This document shows positions 7,775-17,482 of a stretch of 64,000 nt of DNA, piece by piece; position 1 is the first letter of the stretch, and the number at the start of each line of letters is the position of its first letter. Origin of the DNA: Pusillimonas sp044464525 (lineage in GTDB: Bacteria > Pseudomonadota > Gammaproteobacteria > Burkholderiales > Burkholderiaceae_B). Position numbers and translations under genes: made by a program. The DNA lies in NCBI RefSeq assembly GCF_044464525.1, contig NZ_JBIQLE010000018.1, forward strand, positions 8,804 through 72,803. Direction: 5' to 3'. Below the pieces are notes generated by a model that was not told the origin of the DNA, did not search any database, and was given only the letters and a program-made list of their open reading frames with translations.

Positions 7775-9111
7775 ACCATTCCGCCTCCAAACCCATTGGC
7801 TACCGGCAGGTATTGTTTCTTGCCATTCCCATCATCCTGGCCAACCTGACCCAGCCTCTGATGTCGGCCGTCGACACGGCGGTGGCCGGCCATCTGCCCG
7901 GCGCCCACCACCTGGCAGGCGTAGCGCTGGGCAGCCTGTTCTTCAACTTGCTGTTTTGGGTATTTGGCTTTTTGCGCATGGGCACAACCGGGGTGGTGGC
8001 GCAGTATTTCGGCGCCGGCAACCCCGGGGCGGTTGTGCTGACCGTAGGGCGAGGTGTGCTTATCGCCTGGGCCATCGGATTGTCGATACTGCTATTGCAG
8101 CAGCCCCTTATCGAAGGGGGCCTGGCCTTGCTGGGCGCCTCGCAAGAGGCCGCCGAGCAAGCGCGATTATATGCCTACGGTCGGGTATGGTCGGCGCCGC
8201 TTACGCTTACCAACTACGTCATCCTGGGCTGGCTGCTGGGCTGCCAACGGGTACGCGTGGCGCTTGCAATTCAGATACTCATTAACGTGGTCAACCTGGC
8301 GGCAGTGTTCAGCTTCGTCTATGGCCTCGATTGGGGCGTAAGCGGCATCGGACGGGCCACAGCGGTGGCCGATTTCAGTGGCGCGGCGGTTGGCGCCGTG
8401 CTGTTGTGGCGCACATACCGGTCGCAGATCAAGACCACGCGATGGGCTGAAATTCTGGAGCCCACGGCGTTGCGCCGGCTGATACAGATCAACAGCCATA
8501 TTTTTGTACGCACTGCCTGCCTTCTGGCTACGATGGCATGGTTCACCCACCTTGGCGCCAGACAAGGCGACGCCCTGCTGGCCGCCAACGCCATCCTGCT
8601 GAACTTTCTAAGCTTCACCTCATACGGGCTGGACGGCTTCGCGCACGCTGCGGAAACCCTTAGCGGCTCGGCCGTGGGACAACGCAACAAGGCCAGGCTG
8701 GCCCGCGTCATCCGCGTTTGCATGGTCTGGGGCCTGGTCGGCTCTTTGCTCTATGTATTAGTCTATAGCGTGGCCGGATCAGAATTGATCCGCTTGCTGA
8801 CCGATCAGACAGACATCGCGCACCTTGCCGATACCTTCTTGATCTGGGCCGTACTCGCACCTTTGGTATCGATGCCCGCCTATCTGTACGACGGCGTTTT
8901 CATGGGGGCGACTAGAACCCGCCCCCTGATGCTTATCATGGTGGCGTGCTCCATCGCCTTCCTGGCCCTATCGTTGATTTTGCTTCCAGTGATGGGGAAT
9001 CACGGCTTATGGCTGTCGTTCCTGATCTTCAACGGTCTGCGGGGCGTGGGCCTGGCGCTGGCGTTGAAACCTGCGATATACAAGTTCATGGGAGCGCAAC
9101 GGCCTGGCTAG
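7771..9111 (+). CDS. MATE-family efflux transporter (DinF/NorM type)
   Basis: The protein has 446 residues and about twelve membrane segments. The N-terminal ANLTQPLMSAVDTAVAGH, followed by FGFLRMGTTGVVAQYFG, is characteristic of DinF-like MATE proteins. These export cationic drugs or metabolites using H+ or Na+ gradients. The start at 7771 was chosen because it overlaps the azlD stop as ATGA and leads directly into the family N-terminus. Coupling to azlCD suggests a shared role in exporting small amphipathic or amino-acid-like compounds; that is inference. No regulator is adjacent. Confidence 0.9.
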   Translation: MNHSASKPIGYRQVLFLAIPIILANLTQPLMSAVDTAVAGHLPGAHHLAGVALGSLFFNLLFWVFGFLRMGTTGVVAQYFGAGNPGAVVLTVGRGVLIAWAIGLSILLLQQPLIEGGLALLGASQEAAEQARLYAYGRVWSAPLTLTNYVILGWLLGCQRVRVALAIQILINVVNLAAVFSFVYGLDWGVSGIGRATAVADFSGAAVGAVLLWRTYRSQIKTTRWAEILEPTALRRLIQINSHIFVRTACLLATMAWFTHLGARQGDALLAANAILLNFLSFTSYGLDGFAHAAETLSGSAVGQRNKARLARVIRVCMVWGLVGSLLYVLVYSVAGSELIRLLTDQTDIAHLADTFLIWAVLAPLVSMPAYLYDGVFMGATRTRPLMLIMVACSIAFLALSLILLPVMGNHGLWLSFLIFNGLRGVGLALALKPAIYKFMGAQRPG

Positions 9112-9205
9112 ACACGGAACGGCAGTGTCAGCGCCGATTCATCTCGCACATGCCCCGAGCTTTGCGCAACCGTGCGGGCGCCAGGTCGGCCAAGGGTCTG
9201 TATTC

Positions 9206-10162
9206 TTATTCGCGCCCCAGCCTTGCGATCAAGCGCACGTAAACCAGCTCGGCCAGCAGCTCAACAAGCGTCTGGGCCACGATGATGGCGGGCAGTATGG
9301 GAAGTGCACCGGGCACGGCAAAAGCCAGCGGCAGAACCACCAATGAGTTGCGCGTGCCCGTACTGAATGCGATGGCGCGGCCGGCGCGTACCTCAATGCC
9401 AAACAAGCGGGCCACACCCCACCCAATCAGGGGTGCTACGGCTGCAAAGGCCACATATATCGGGATAACCGGCAACACAGAAGACATGGCGGAACCCAGC
9501 CGCGGGACCACGGCTGCCACCACCACGAAAAGCACCAGCGCCGTCGCCGGCACAGGCAAAAGCCCAAGCCCCTGGGCAAGACCCGCCCGCGATGCTTTGG
9601 CGCCCGCCCACTTCTGCGTCAGCGCGGCAAGCAATAAGGGGACAAGAATCAGCCACACGAAGACATTTACGAAAGGCTGTATCTGGACCAGCCCGCGTGC
9701 CTGGTCGCCCAGCATCACACCAAGATAGACCGGCAGCAGCAACATCTGGGCGACAAGCAAAGCCGGGGTCGCTGCCAGAAGCATACGGGCGTCGGCCCGC
9801 CCCAGGTGGGCGAATGTGATCACATAATCTATGCACGGCGCCATCAGCACCAGCAAGACACCCAGCCGCAGCATGGGGTCGGCCGGCAAAAACTGCACCA
9901 GCCCCGCCACGAGCAAGGGGATGACCACGAAGTTGGCGGCCAGCAGCGCCGCCATAAACCGCAGCCGGCCAAAAGCACGCCCCAGTTCAGCCATGGGCAC
10001 CTGCAAAAAGGTGGCATACAGCATCAAGGCCAAAGCCGGATTGATGAAGGCCTCTAGGCGTGCGGTCTGCGGAAACAACAATGCGGCCGCGCCTGCCAGC
10101 GCGACCGCACAAAAATAGACGGTGATTTGACGCCCTTCCAGGACGTCGCGAAACTGTTGCAT
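9206..10162 (-). CDS. BASS/ACR3-superfamily transporter
   Basis: The protein has 318 residues and nine to ten membrane segments, with the bile acid:sodium symporter/ACR3 fold. The motif VLMAPCIDYVITF contains the Cys that is essential in ACR3 arsenite exporters (APC). The C-terminal ACR3 hallmark region is replaced by STGTRNSLVVLPLA, so arsenite transport is doubtful. Such proteins are often annotated as arsenic resistance proteins. It begins only 15 bp after the stop of the Rieske oxygenase gene and therefore looks like the last gene of the sulfatase-ssuABC-oxygenase operon. Uptake or export of an organic anion linked to that operon fits better. Confidence 0.72.
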   Translation of the reverse strand: MQQFRDVLEGRQITVYFCAVALAGAAALLFPQTARLEAFINPALALMLYATFLQVPMAELGRAFGRLRFMAALLAANFVVIPLLVAGLVQFLPADPMLRLGVLLVLMAPCIDYVITFAHLGRADARMLLAATPALLVAQMLLLPVYLGVMLGDQARGLVQIQPFVNVFVWLILVPLLLAALTQKWAGAKASRAGLAQGLGLLPVPATALVLFVVVAAVVPRLGSAMSSVLPVIPIYVAFAAVAPLIGWGVARLFGIEVRAGRAIAFSTGTRNSLVVLPLAFAVPGALPILPAIIVAQTLVELLAELVYVRLIARLGRE

Positions 10163-10177
10163 TATCCGCCTTTTAAC

Positions 10178-11290
10178 TCAACCAGGCTGGCTTTCCTCGT
10201 GAATCAATTGTTCAAGTATGCGCTGGCATCGCACGGCGCTTGAGTCAATGGGCAGCAGTACTGGCTTGAGGGAATCATTTCCACCTGCCAGATCCAGGTT
10301 ACGTTGCTGGCCCTCGAGTATAGGCCTGTCCTGTTCGTCAAACGCAATGCGCCTCAAATCGCCCAATTGCGCCCTGAAGCTGACTTCCTCTTCAGGCGAG
10401 AGCGGTACTGGATTGTTGCGAACGGCACAGAAGAAGTAATGTGTCGTGGTATCTGTTTCCGGCGTCAGCAGGTGCGCACCCAAAGCACCCGTTCCCTGCG
10501 AGCGGGGCTCCCCCGGAGGGCAAACGCCGCTGTCATTCATCAAGCATGAGGGAGCGTGCCACGTCATATCGGCCCACGCATCGCCACGGCCTTCTTTATT
10601 GTGCAACTGAGCCTGGTATCTTCTGGTCAACTCGCTGGAATCGGAGGCGACCTCTTCGGTGATGCCCAACAACAGTTGGTGGAAACGGGATATCCTGATG
10701 TTGGGCATGGAGCGTTGAGCAGTAAGGCTGCGTTCCGCTTGCTCGGTAGAGGTATCAGCACGGATCATGTCGGCGTTGCCCAAAACGCCGCCATGCAAAA
10801 ACGGAACATGGCTCAAGTCAAGCAGATTATAAACAATCAGCTCATAGCTCGCATTGATCTTGATATAGTCCCTGGGGCTGGTATGTTCTGGCGGGCTGGT
10901 GGCCAGCACGCTTAAATCGGGAATCAGATCGGGATCAGCAGCCTGGTCTCCCATCCATATCCAGACGATGGAGTGGCGCTCAATGACCGAATACGTAGCG
11001 ACCTTCATGGCCGCAGGCGTCTTCTTGGAGTCATGCGGGTTATGGATACATTCTCCGCTCGCATCGAACTCCAAGCCATGATAGCTGCAACGTAAGCGAT
11101 CGCCGCAAAGGCTTCCCATGCTCAATGGAGCAAACCGATGAGGACAGCGGTCCGCCATTGCCACTGCCTCGCCGTCTTCCTGCCGGAAGAACACCACGGG
11201 CTCATTCAAAATCACCTTCGATTCAAGCCTTCCCTGCCCGAGATTCTCGGACCACATGGCCACATACCATGCGTTGCGCAAAAATGCCAT
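10178..11290 (-). CDS. Rieske non-heme iron oxygenase, vanillate O-demethylase-like
   Basis: The protein has 370 residues. The Rieske [2Fe-2S] motif is complete (Cys49-x-His51 and Cys68-x2-His71 in CPHRFAP and CSYHGLEF). The mononuclear iron site is seen in the D-x2-H-x4-H pattern DLSHVPFLH. Length and the N-terminal FLRNAWYVAMW are typical of VanA/TsaM/dicamba monooxygenase-type enzymes, which demethylate or hydroxylate aromatic acids. The start at 11290 has AGGAGA eight bases upstream. A ferredoxin reductase partner (VanB-like) is required but is absent from the window. It lies directly after the ABC importer genes, so the importer probably brings in its substrate or a precursor. Confidence 0.87.
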   Translation of the reverse strand: MAFLRNAWYVAMWSENLGQGRLESKVILNEPVVFFRQEDGEAVAMADRCPHRFAPLSMGSLCGDRLRCSYHGLEFDASGECIHNPHDSKKTPAAMKVATYSVIERHSIVWIWMGDQAADPDLIPDLSVLATSPPEHTSPRDYIKINASYELIVYNLLDLSHVPFLHGGVLGNADMIRADTSTEQAERSLTAQRSMPNIRISRFHQLLLGITEEVASDSSELTRRYQAQLHNKEGRGDAWADMTWHAPSCLMNDSGVCPPGEPRSQGTGALGAHLLTPETDTTTHYFFCAVRNNPVPLSPEEEVSFRAQLGDLRRIAFDEQDRPILEGQQRNLDLAGGNDSLKPVLLPIDSSAVRCQRILEQLIHEESQPG

Positions 11291-11319
11291 TTCATTGTCT
11301 CCTGAAAAATACGATATTG

Positions 11320-12099
11320 CTAATGCTTGCTCGCGGCCGCCTGGCGCATGTAGTGCCACGAGAGCAAACGTTCTTCACTCCACCTGAACATCCCATTTAC
11401 AATAAGCGCCGTGACGGCGATTACGACGATAGCCGCCAGGCCCAGGGCAATTTGAAACTGCTGTTGCGAGCGCACGATGTAGTAGCCGATCCCATCCGTG
11501 GACAAGAGCATTTCAGCACTGACACTTACCAGAATGGCCATGGCGACCGCGATCCGGATGCCCACCATGATTTTTGGCAAGGCCTCGGGCAAGTCGATTT
11601 CCCACATGGTTTCGCGGCGGCTAAGTCGAAGGCTGCGCGCGACATTGGACAACATGGGGTGTGCGCTTTTGACCGCGTCGATCGTACTCAGGGCGATCGG
11701 GAAACACACGCTGTAATAAATCACCAGAATTTTCGCCGTGCTGCCCACTCCGGCCACGATCATTGCCAACGGCACGATAGCCAATGCCGGCAACGGACGC
11801 AGGAAATCAAAGATGGGCTCGAATAAGTCGCTGAGGAGCTTGATACGCCCAATCAGGATTCCCAATGGGAGCATGGTGACAATGCCCAGCAACAAACCTA
11901 CGGCCGCGCGCCAGAGGCTCGTAGCCATCTCCGACACTAAATCCGTACCATGATGCGCCAGCGCAATAAGCACCTGCAGCGCCCCTGGAAAGCTTGCCGA
12001 ATTGGCTCGCTGTGCGGCGAATTCCCATAACGCAGCCAGCGCAATCAGAAAAAGAAAGCCGGGTGCATGACGGCTGCATAACTGCTTTACATGTCCCAT
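11320..12099 (-). CDS. ABC transporter permease, SsuC/TauC type
   Basis: The protein has 259 residues with about six membrane segments. The cytoplasmic EAA loop is seen as EIDLPEALPKIMVGIRIAV, the form found in SsuC/TauC/NrtB permeases for sulfonates, taurine, nitrate and similar anions. Its start overlaps the stop of the other permease gene by one base at 12099. It is the second of two permeases, which implies a heterodimeric channel in place of the single SsuC of E. coli. Confidence 0.9.
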   Translation of the reverse strand: MGHVKQLCSRHAPGFLFLIALAALWEFAAQRANSASFPGALQVLIALAHHGTDLVSEMATSLWRAAVGLLLGIVTMLPLGILIGRIKLLSDLFEPIFDFLRPLPALAIVPLAMIVAGVGSTAKILVIYYSVCFPIALSTIDAVKSAHPMLSNVARSLRLSRRETMWEIDLPEALPKIMVGIRIAVAMAILVSVSAEMLLSTDGIGYYIVRSQQQFQIALGLAAIVVIAVTALIVNGMFRWSEERLLSWHYMRQAAASKH

Positions 12100-12854
12100 T
12101 ACAAGTTCCCCAACTTACTCAAAGCGTCCTGCCAACCGGCGAAGGGACGACGCAGCCACATGACGATCTGATTGAGAAGAATGCCGTTCAATGCCGCAAC
12201 CAGCATAGCGGCGAACATTTCGCTGGTGCGTAGCGAGAACGCCGTGTCGAACAGCAGAAAACCCAATCCATCCTTGCCGGCCAGCATCTCCGACGCGACA
12301 GCGGCTATAAGTGCCATGCCGGCCGTCACGCGAATGCCTGTGAATATTTCCGGCCAGGCGGCAGGCAGACGAACCCGCAGCAAAGTCTCAACCGGCCCAT
12401 AGCCGAGCGTTCGGGCCATATACACCTGGATCGGCTCAGTATTGCTGAGCGCACGCAATGCCGGAATATAGACTGTGGAAAACCCGGCAAATACCACCAC
12501 CCCGATAAATAGGGTGGGCGTCAAACCCAGTGCGAAAATGCCCAATGGCACAATGGCCGCCGGAGGAATAGAGCGGATGATCTCGACCAGGGGGGCCCAC
12601 ATGCGGGCCAAGACGGGTATACGCGCGGCGAATAAAGCCATGACCAATCCCAGAGCAACGCTCAAAACTCCGCCCAGCAACGCTCTTGTGAGAGTATGTA
12701 TCTCGGCGTCCACCAACTCGCCGCTAAGCGTCATTTCCCATCCCGCGCGCAGTATGGAATCGACCGACGGCAGATAAGTCTGAGATACGACGCCGCTCAT
12801 CGTTACCAGTTGCCACGCCACCGCAAAAAGAATAAGACTGAACAGTTTCCTCAT
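12099..12854 (-). CDS. ABC transporter permease, SsuC/TauC type
   Basis: The protein has 251 residues. The N-terminal segment is hydrophobic, then about five further membrane segments follow, with the ATPase-contacting loop RVRLPAAWPEIFTGIRV. It pairs with the following permease, and both belong to the sulfonate/nitrate/taurine family. The ATPase gene ends 11 bp upstream of its start, consistent with one transcript. Confidence 0.9.
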   Translation of the reverse strand: MRKLFSLILFAVAWQLVTMSGVVSQTYLPSVDSILRAGWEMTLSGELVDAEIHTLTRALLGGVLSVALGLVMALFAARIPVLARMWAPLVEIIRSIPPAAIVPLGIFALGLTPTLFIGVVVFAGFSTVYIPALRALSNTEPIQVYMARTLGYGPVETLLRVRLPAAWPEIFTGIRVTAGMALIAAVASEMLAGKDGLGFLLFDTAFSLRTSEMFAAMLVAALNGILLNQIVMWLRRPFAGWQDALSKLGNL

Positions 12855-12865
12855 CTCCGGCTCCG

Positions 12866-13672
12866 TCAGTGCAACGGCTCAGGCCCCGGCGCGGGCGCAC
12901 CGGTATTACGGATGAGGGTGATCACCTTATGCCGCAGGGCCAGGAAATCAGGGTGCTCCCGCGTCGTAAGCTGATCGCGCACGGGTGGAAGAACCACGTC
13001 AAAGTCCTCCACAACGGTGGTTGGCCGTTTGGACAACACAATGATGCGGGTGGCCATGTAAACGGCTTCGTCCACGTCGTGCGTCACCAGAATGCAGGTC
13101 TGTTTGTACTTCTGGGCAAGTTCAAGCAACAGATCCTGCATCTCGGCCCGGGTTTGGGCGTCGACCGCCGCCAGCGGCTCGTCCAGGAGCAATAACCGGG
13201 ACCGCGCCGCCAGTCCCCTGGCAATGGCCACACGCTGCTGCATTCCACCCGACATCTGCCACGGATAGTTGGACTCGAATCCCTCAAGACCCACGCTTTT
13301 TATCAGTTCGCGGGCCCAATCCTGTTTTTCTCGCATGCTCATATCGGTAATGCGCCTCATACCAAACAGCACATTATCAAAGCAACTTTTCCAGGGCAGC
13401 AGCGAACGGCTGTAATCCTGAAAAACCACCGACACCCCTGGAGGCGGCTCGGTGACCTTCTGATCCGCAAATCTCAGTTCACCGCCATCGACGTTGAGCA
13501 GACCAGTCAAGCACATGAGCAAAGTGGTTTTACCGCAACCCGAGGGCCCCACTATGGAAATGAAATCCCCTTGCTGAGCGTCGAATGACACCGATTTGAT
13601 AATCGGCACCCTTGACTGAACGCTCCCAAAAGACTTGGCGATGCTTCGGACGGAAAGTAAAGTACTGGACAT
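12866..13672 (-). CDS. ABC transporter ATP-binding protein, SsuB/TauB type
   Basis: The protein has 268 residues. It has Walker A (GPSGCGKTT, near residue 43), the Q-loop, the signature MSGGMQQRVAIARGLA, Walker B (LLLLDEPLAAVD) and the switch His (LVTHDVDEAVYM). The family is NrtD/SsuB/TauB. It follows the binding protein gene by 14 bp and precedes both permeases, so a full importer is encoded. Confidence 0.93.
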   Translation of the reverse strand: MSSTLLSVRSIAKSFGSVQSRVPIIKSVSFDAQQGDFISIVGPSGCGKTTLLMCLTGLLNVDGGELRFADQKVTEPPPGVSVVFQDYSRSLLPWKSCFDNVLFGMRRITDMSMREKQDWARELIKSVGLEGFESNYPWQMSGGMQQRVAIARGLAARSRLLLLDEPLAAVDAQTRAEMQDLLLELAQKYKQTCILVTHDVDEAVYMATRIIVLSKRPTTVVEDFDVVLPPVRDQLTTREHPDFLALRHKVITLIRNTGAPAPGPEPLH

Positions 13673-13686
13673 TGACTCGCAACCCT

Positions 13687-14667
13687 TTAGTTCGCCGCAA
13701 CGGCGTCATCGATCAGTACTTCGTCAGCCGTCATCGGTTTCGCGAGAATCTTGACCAGATGCGCCGCATCCATGATCGCCTGTACACCGTTCGCGTCGAT
13801 ACGCGTGTCATACGGCGGGATATCAATAGCTTCCAATAGATCATCCTGCAAGCGCATTTGAGCCTTAAGAATCTTTTTGGCCTCAGCCGGATCTTCCTTG
13901 ATCAACTGATTGGCGCGATCTATGGCCCTGCGTACCTTGGCCAATGTGCCAGGGTGCTTTGCCACCCAGGACTCGGTCGCATAAAAGCCGGCAACGGGTA
14001 CGGGCTTGGCGAGATCTTCTTCTTGTACGTAGCCTTCGGCGATGACCTTGCCAAGATCCTTCATGAGAATGGTCGTGCTAAAAGGCGCCACGGTACTGAC
14101 CACGTCCGCGTTGCCCAACTCAAGCGCCGCCGGCATCTGCGGAAAGGGCACGGCCAGGATCTTGACTTCATCGGCCGATATGCCCGCGCGATGCAGCTTG
14201 ATGCGCACCTGCAAATCCGAAATCCCACCCGCGTTATTGATGGCTATGGTTTTTCCGTTTAGGTCTTCGATGCGCTCGATACCCGATTTCTTGCTTGCAA
14301 GCATGACGGTATCAGCATAGACGCCTTGCTGATCGGCATAGCCGCCAAGGACAATCTTGAACGGAATGCCCTGCGCTCGCGCGGCGATGATCGGCAGCGC
14401 CCCTCCATACCCCATATCGGCACTACCGCTAACCACCGCCGTCGCCGCCCCCGGACCACTGTTGATAGGAAGCATTTCAAATTCCAGGCCCTCGTCTTGA
14501 AAGTAGCCTTTTTTATCCGCCACATACACCGGCAGGACACCCGCAGCGGGAACGACGGCCATCTTGAGTTGTTCCTTCGCGGCCGCCTGGGCGCCTGCGC
14601 TCACCAAGATGCCTACCAACGCGGCGCAGGACACTCGCGCAGCCTTACTGATCCATTTCAAAAACAT
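13687..14667 (-). CDS. ABC transporter substrate-binding protein, SsuA/NMT1 family
   Basis: The protein has 326 residues with a signal peptide (ALVGILVSAGAQA then A). The mature part has KMAVVPAAGVLPVYVADKKG, the start of the NMT1/SsuA-like periplasmic fold that binds sulfonates, nitrate, thiamine precursors or aromatic acids. The ATG at 14667 has AGGAGAG seven bases upstream and leads into a good signal peptide; the longer frame does not. It sits between the sulfatase gene and the ATPase gene. Given those neighbours, a sulfated or sulfonated aromatic is a likely ligand, by inference. Confidence 0.88.
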   Translation of the reverse strand: MFLKWISKAARVSCAALVGILVSAGAQAAAKEQLKMAVVPAAGVLPVYVADKKGYFQDEGLEFEMLPINSGPGAATAVVSGSADMGYGGALPIIAARAQGIPFKIVLGGYADQQGVYADTVMLASKKSGIERIEDLNGKTIAINNAGGISDLQVRIKLHRAGISADEVKILAVPFPQMPAALELGNADVVSTVAPFSTTILMKDLGKVIAEGYVQEEDLAKPVPVAGFYATESWVAKHPGTLAKVRRAIDRANQLIKEDPAEAKKILKAQMRLQDDLLEAIDIPPYDTRIDANGVQAIMDAAHLVKILAKPMTADEVLIDDAVAAN

Positions 14668-14761
14668 GACGTCTCTCTCCTTGTAATAACGTCCTCTCAC
14701 CGTGAATTCGATGAGGAGCGCTTGCCAAATTATTAGCGTGTGTAAAAAGTTGATTGCCGGA

Positions 14762-16342
14762 TCACCAAACCCCGATCTTCATATCGACTTGTTTCCAGCC
14801 TTCGGTTTGCCGCTCCACAGTCTGATGATCCACTGTGGTACGACGTTTTCTTGTCAACAGCCACTCAAACAGCTTGGCTTTCATCAGATGGCGAGTCTGC
14901 TCGTGTGCGGGATCGGCTCCCAAGTCGACAAGTTCGTCGGGATCATCGCGCATGTCGAACAACTGCGGCCTATAACCCATGTAGTGCACGTATTTCCATT
15001 CATGGTCGCGCACCATCCAGGCGTAGCACTCGTCCACTTCTCTTTTCAGATAGCGACGGGCATCACGAAAGGAATAGTCCAACTCAGCAAAGACGGCGTC
15101 CCGCCAGTTTTCCATCACCTCTCCGTGGACAAGTGGCATGAGCGACCTTCCTTCAAGCACATGTTCGGGGATCTCCCTTCCCAAGGCGTCAAGAATCGTG
15201 GGGATCACGTCAATGGATTCCACTAGATGGCCGCATGCGGCGCCCCGCGTGGAGTTTGCGCCCGGGCGCGGATCATAGACAATCAACGGGGTCTTTACGG
15301 CAGCCTCGTAGAACAACTCTTTTTCGCCCAGGCCGTGGTCTCCCAGCATATCGCCATGATCAGCGCAAAAAATGATCAGGGTGTCTTGCAGACGGCCCAT
15401 GGAATCCAGCTCCGTCATCAGGCGACCAATGTGATCATCGAGCTCTTTGACGAGTCCCATGTAAGTAGGCCTGACATGCTCGACCACCTCTTTTCTGCCA
15501 AAGCTCAAGCAATCTTCATGGGCGTTGCGGTAGGCCTCAACCACCGGGTGAACGTCTTGTGTGTCCTGCGCACCAATGATGGGACCGATATCCTTCCCTC
15601 TGTACATCTCGTGGTACGGCGCGGGCGCCATCAAGGGCCAATGCGGCTTAATGTATGAAAGATGCAGCACCCAGGGTGCCTCTGCCTTCTGGCGAATGAA
15701 ATCGATAGCGCGGTCCGTCATATAAGCCGTCTCAGAGTGCGCCTTATCCACCCGCGCAGGCAGATGAGCATTGCGCAGCAGCCATCCGTCCGCGAATCGC
15801 CCATCGTCATCTGAAGCACCGATTACGAATTCCGTCCAGGGATCCTCGCTGTCATAGCCCTTGCCGCGCAGGTAATCGGCGTATCCGCTTTCCACGCCGG
15901 GACGCGCATGGCCGTCGTACCGGTCGAGCTCGTCAAAGCCACCAACCCGGTAGTATTTACCCAGTTCGGACTGCACCGGGATATTGAACCGCCGCAATCC
16001 CAACTGATCTGGAATGACATGGGTCTTGCCCGCTACAGTTGCCTCGAGACCCGCGCTGCGTAAATGATCACCAAGGGTATTTTCAACAATAGAAAGCGGA
16101 ACGTAGTTCCATGTCGCGCCGTGGCTGGTGACATAACGGCCGGTATAATAAGACATGCGCGATGGAACACAGGACGCCGACTGCACATATGCCGCGTCGA
16201 AGCGCACTCCACGCGCGGCCAATTGATCGATATTGGGCGTGTGCATAATTGAACTTCCATAACAGGAAAGATAATCCCAACGCAATTGATCGCTCATAAT
16301 GAAAAGCACGTTTTGCACGTGTCTGGCAGCATTCATTGGCAT
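14762..16342 (-). CDS. Type I sulfatase (formylglycine-dependent)
   Basis: The protein has 526 residues. The sulfatase signature C-x-P-S-R-x4-TGR is present as CVPSRMSYYTGR, with Cys58 the residue expected to be converted to formylglycine. Metal-binding segments SDQLRWD (near residue 17) and FCADHGDMLGDHG (near residue 325) are in place. Alkaline-phosphatase-superfamily enzymes of this type cleave sulfate esters; some relatives hydrolyse phosphonate monoesters or choline sulfate. There is no signal peptide, so it acts in the cytoplasm after import. A formylglycine-generating enzyme is not in the window. It is the first gene of the run that includes the importer and a Rieske oxygenase, divergent from a LysR regulator. 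Confidence 0.88.
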   Translation of the reverse strand: MPMNAARHVQNVLFIMSDQLRWDYLSCYGSSIMHTPNIDQLAARGVRFDAAYVQSASCVPSRMSYYTGRYVTSHGATWNYVPLSIVENTLGDHLRSAGLEATVAGKTHVIPDQLGLRRFNIPVQSELGKYYRVGGFDELDRYDGHARPGVESGYADYLRGKGYDSEDPWTEFVIGASDDDGRFADGWLLRNAHLPARVDKAHSETAYMTDRAIDFIRQKAEAPWVLHLSYIKPHWPLMAPAPYHEMYRGKDIGPIIGAQDTQDVHPVVEAYRNAHEDCLSFGRKEVVEHVRPTYMGLVKELDDHIGRLMTELDSMGRLQDTLIIFCADHGDMLGDHGLGEKELFYEAAVKTPLIVYDPRPGANSTRGAACGHLVESIDVIPTILDALGREIPEHVLEGRSLMPLVHGEVMENWRDAVFAELDYSFRDARRYLKREVDECYAWMVRDHEWKYVHYMGYRPQLFDMRDDPDELVDLGADPAHEQTRHLMKAKLFEWLLTRKRRTTVDHQTVERQTEGWKQVDMKIGVW

Positions 16343-16476
16343 AATCCAGCCTCTCCCACCGGCCCAGGTTCTTTGATTTCGGGTTGTACTATGGCAGAGG
16401 ATCGGGGGGTCGATCCAATGAAAATAAAACTGCGTGATATAACCTTTCCGTAATATCTTCTCTAATACCGTTATTC

Positions 16477-17433
16477 ATGGCCCGTCTGGATTGGTACATC
16501 CGCGCAAACCTGAAACCGCGCCACTTTCAGCTTCTTGTCGCCCTAGACGAGACACGCCACGTCGGGCGCGTCGCCCAATACATGAATGTGACGCAACCCG
16601 CTATCTCCAAGGCGATCACCGAGCTCGAGCGAGGACTGGAAGTCAAGCTCTTCGAAAGAGATCCAAAAGGTCTGATTCCCACGCCATATGGGGAATGCCT
16701 CATTCGGCTTTCGCGCTCGATGCTGCGCGAACTGGACATGACTCGTAATGAACTCAAGCACCTGCTGGCGGGAACCGCCGGCAGCGTCCGCATTGGAATG
16801 CTGCCGGCGGCCGCTCCTGTGCTGGTGCCCCGGGCGGTCATCGCTTTCAAGCGGACTGCCGCCGACGCCGTGGTTGCCCTCCACGAGGGCAACTCAGAAA
16901 GCCTGATGAGCCTCATGCGAGAGAACAAGCTCGACCTGATTGTCGGCACCCTTCCGCCCACGGTCAGGCAAGGCATGCAGTACCACTCACTGCATCAGGG
17001 AGAAGCTATCGTTGCCGTATGCGGCGCGGACCATCCTTTGCTGGAACAAGCCAGTATTTCCCCGGCCGATCTAGCCGGATATCCAATGGTAATTCCGCCT
17101 GCGGGCTCCTATTTCCGCGAGCACTTTGAGGCGGTCATGGATAAGCTGGACGTCGAGATCACCGCCGATGCCATAGAATCGGGCTCCATGGCGGCTTCCA
17201 ATACGCTGATATGCGAAATGGGCGCGGTCAGTTTCTATTCACGTCATCTCGCCGAGCACTACTTCCATGTTGCCGGCATCAATACACTGGCGCTGGAGAT
17301 TCCCGTGCTTACCGCTCCTATAGGCATCGCGTGGGCGACCAACCCGGGCCTACCCGTCGCGGCACAGCAATTCGTCTCTCAACTCGAAGATGTAGCGGCG
17401 AACATTTTCGAAAATCACGAGCCCGCCTCTTGA
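16477..17433 (+). CDS. LysR-family transcriptional regulator
   Basis: The protein has 318 residues. The N-terminal winged helix (LKPRHFQLLVALDETRHV, then the recognition helix NVTQPAISKAITELE) is followed by a periplasmic-binding-type sensor domain. The style resembles the GbpR branch, whose members respond to sugars or aromatic compounds. It is divergent from the sulfatase gene, with 134 bp between starts, so it most likely controls the sulfatase-importer-oxygenase operon. A strong bidirectional hairpin follows its stop. Confidence 0.9.
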   Translation: MARLDWYIRANLKPRHFQLLVALDETRHVGRVAQYMNVTQPAISKAITELERGLEVKLFERDPKGLIPTPYGECLIRLSRSMLRELDMTRNELKHLLAGTAGSVRIGMLPAAAPVLVPRAVIAFKRTAADAVVALHEGNSESLMSLMRENKLDLIVGTLPPTVRQGMQYHSLHQGEAIVAVCGADHPLLEQASISPADLAGYPMVIPPAGSYFREHFEAVMDKLDVEITADAIESGSMAASNTLICEMGAVSFYSRHLAEHYFHVAGINTLALEIPVLTAPIGIAWATNPGLPVAAQQFVSQLEDVAANIFENHEPAS

Positions 17434-17482
17434 GCCGAGCATCAGCCTACGCTGAGCAACTACAGGGCGGGCAGGCGCGACA

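Noticed and set aside
9206..10162. Arsenite exporter (ACR3) annotation
   Set aside because: The Cys motif fits, but the C-terminal ACR3 hallmark region does not. There is no arsR or arsC nearby, and the gene is in an organic sulfate-type operon.
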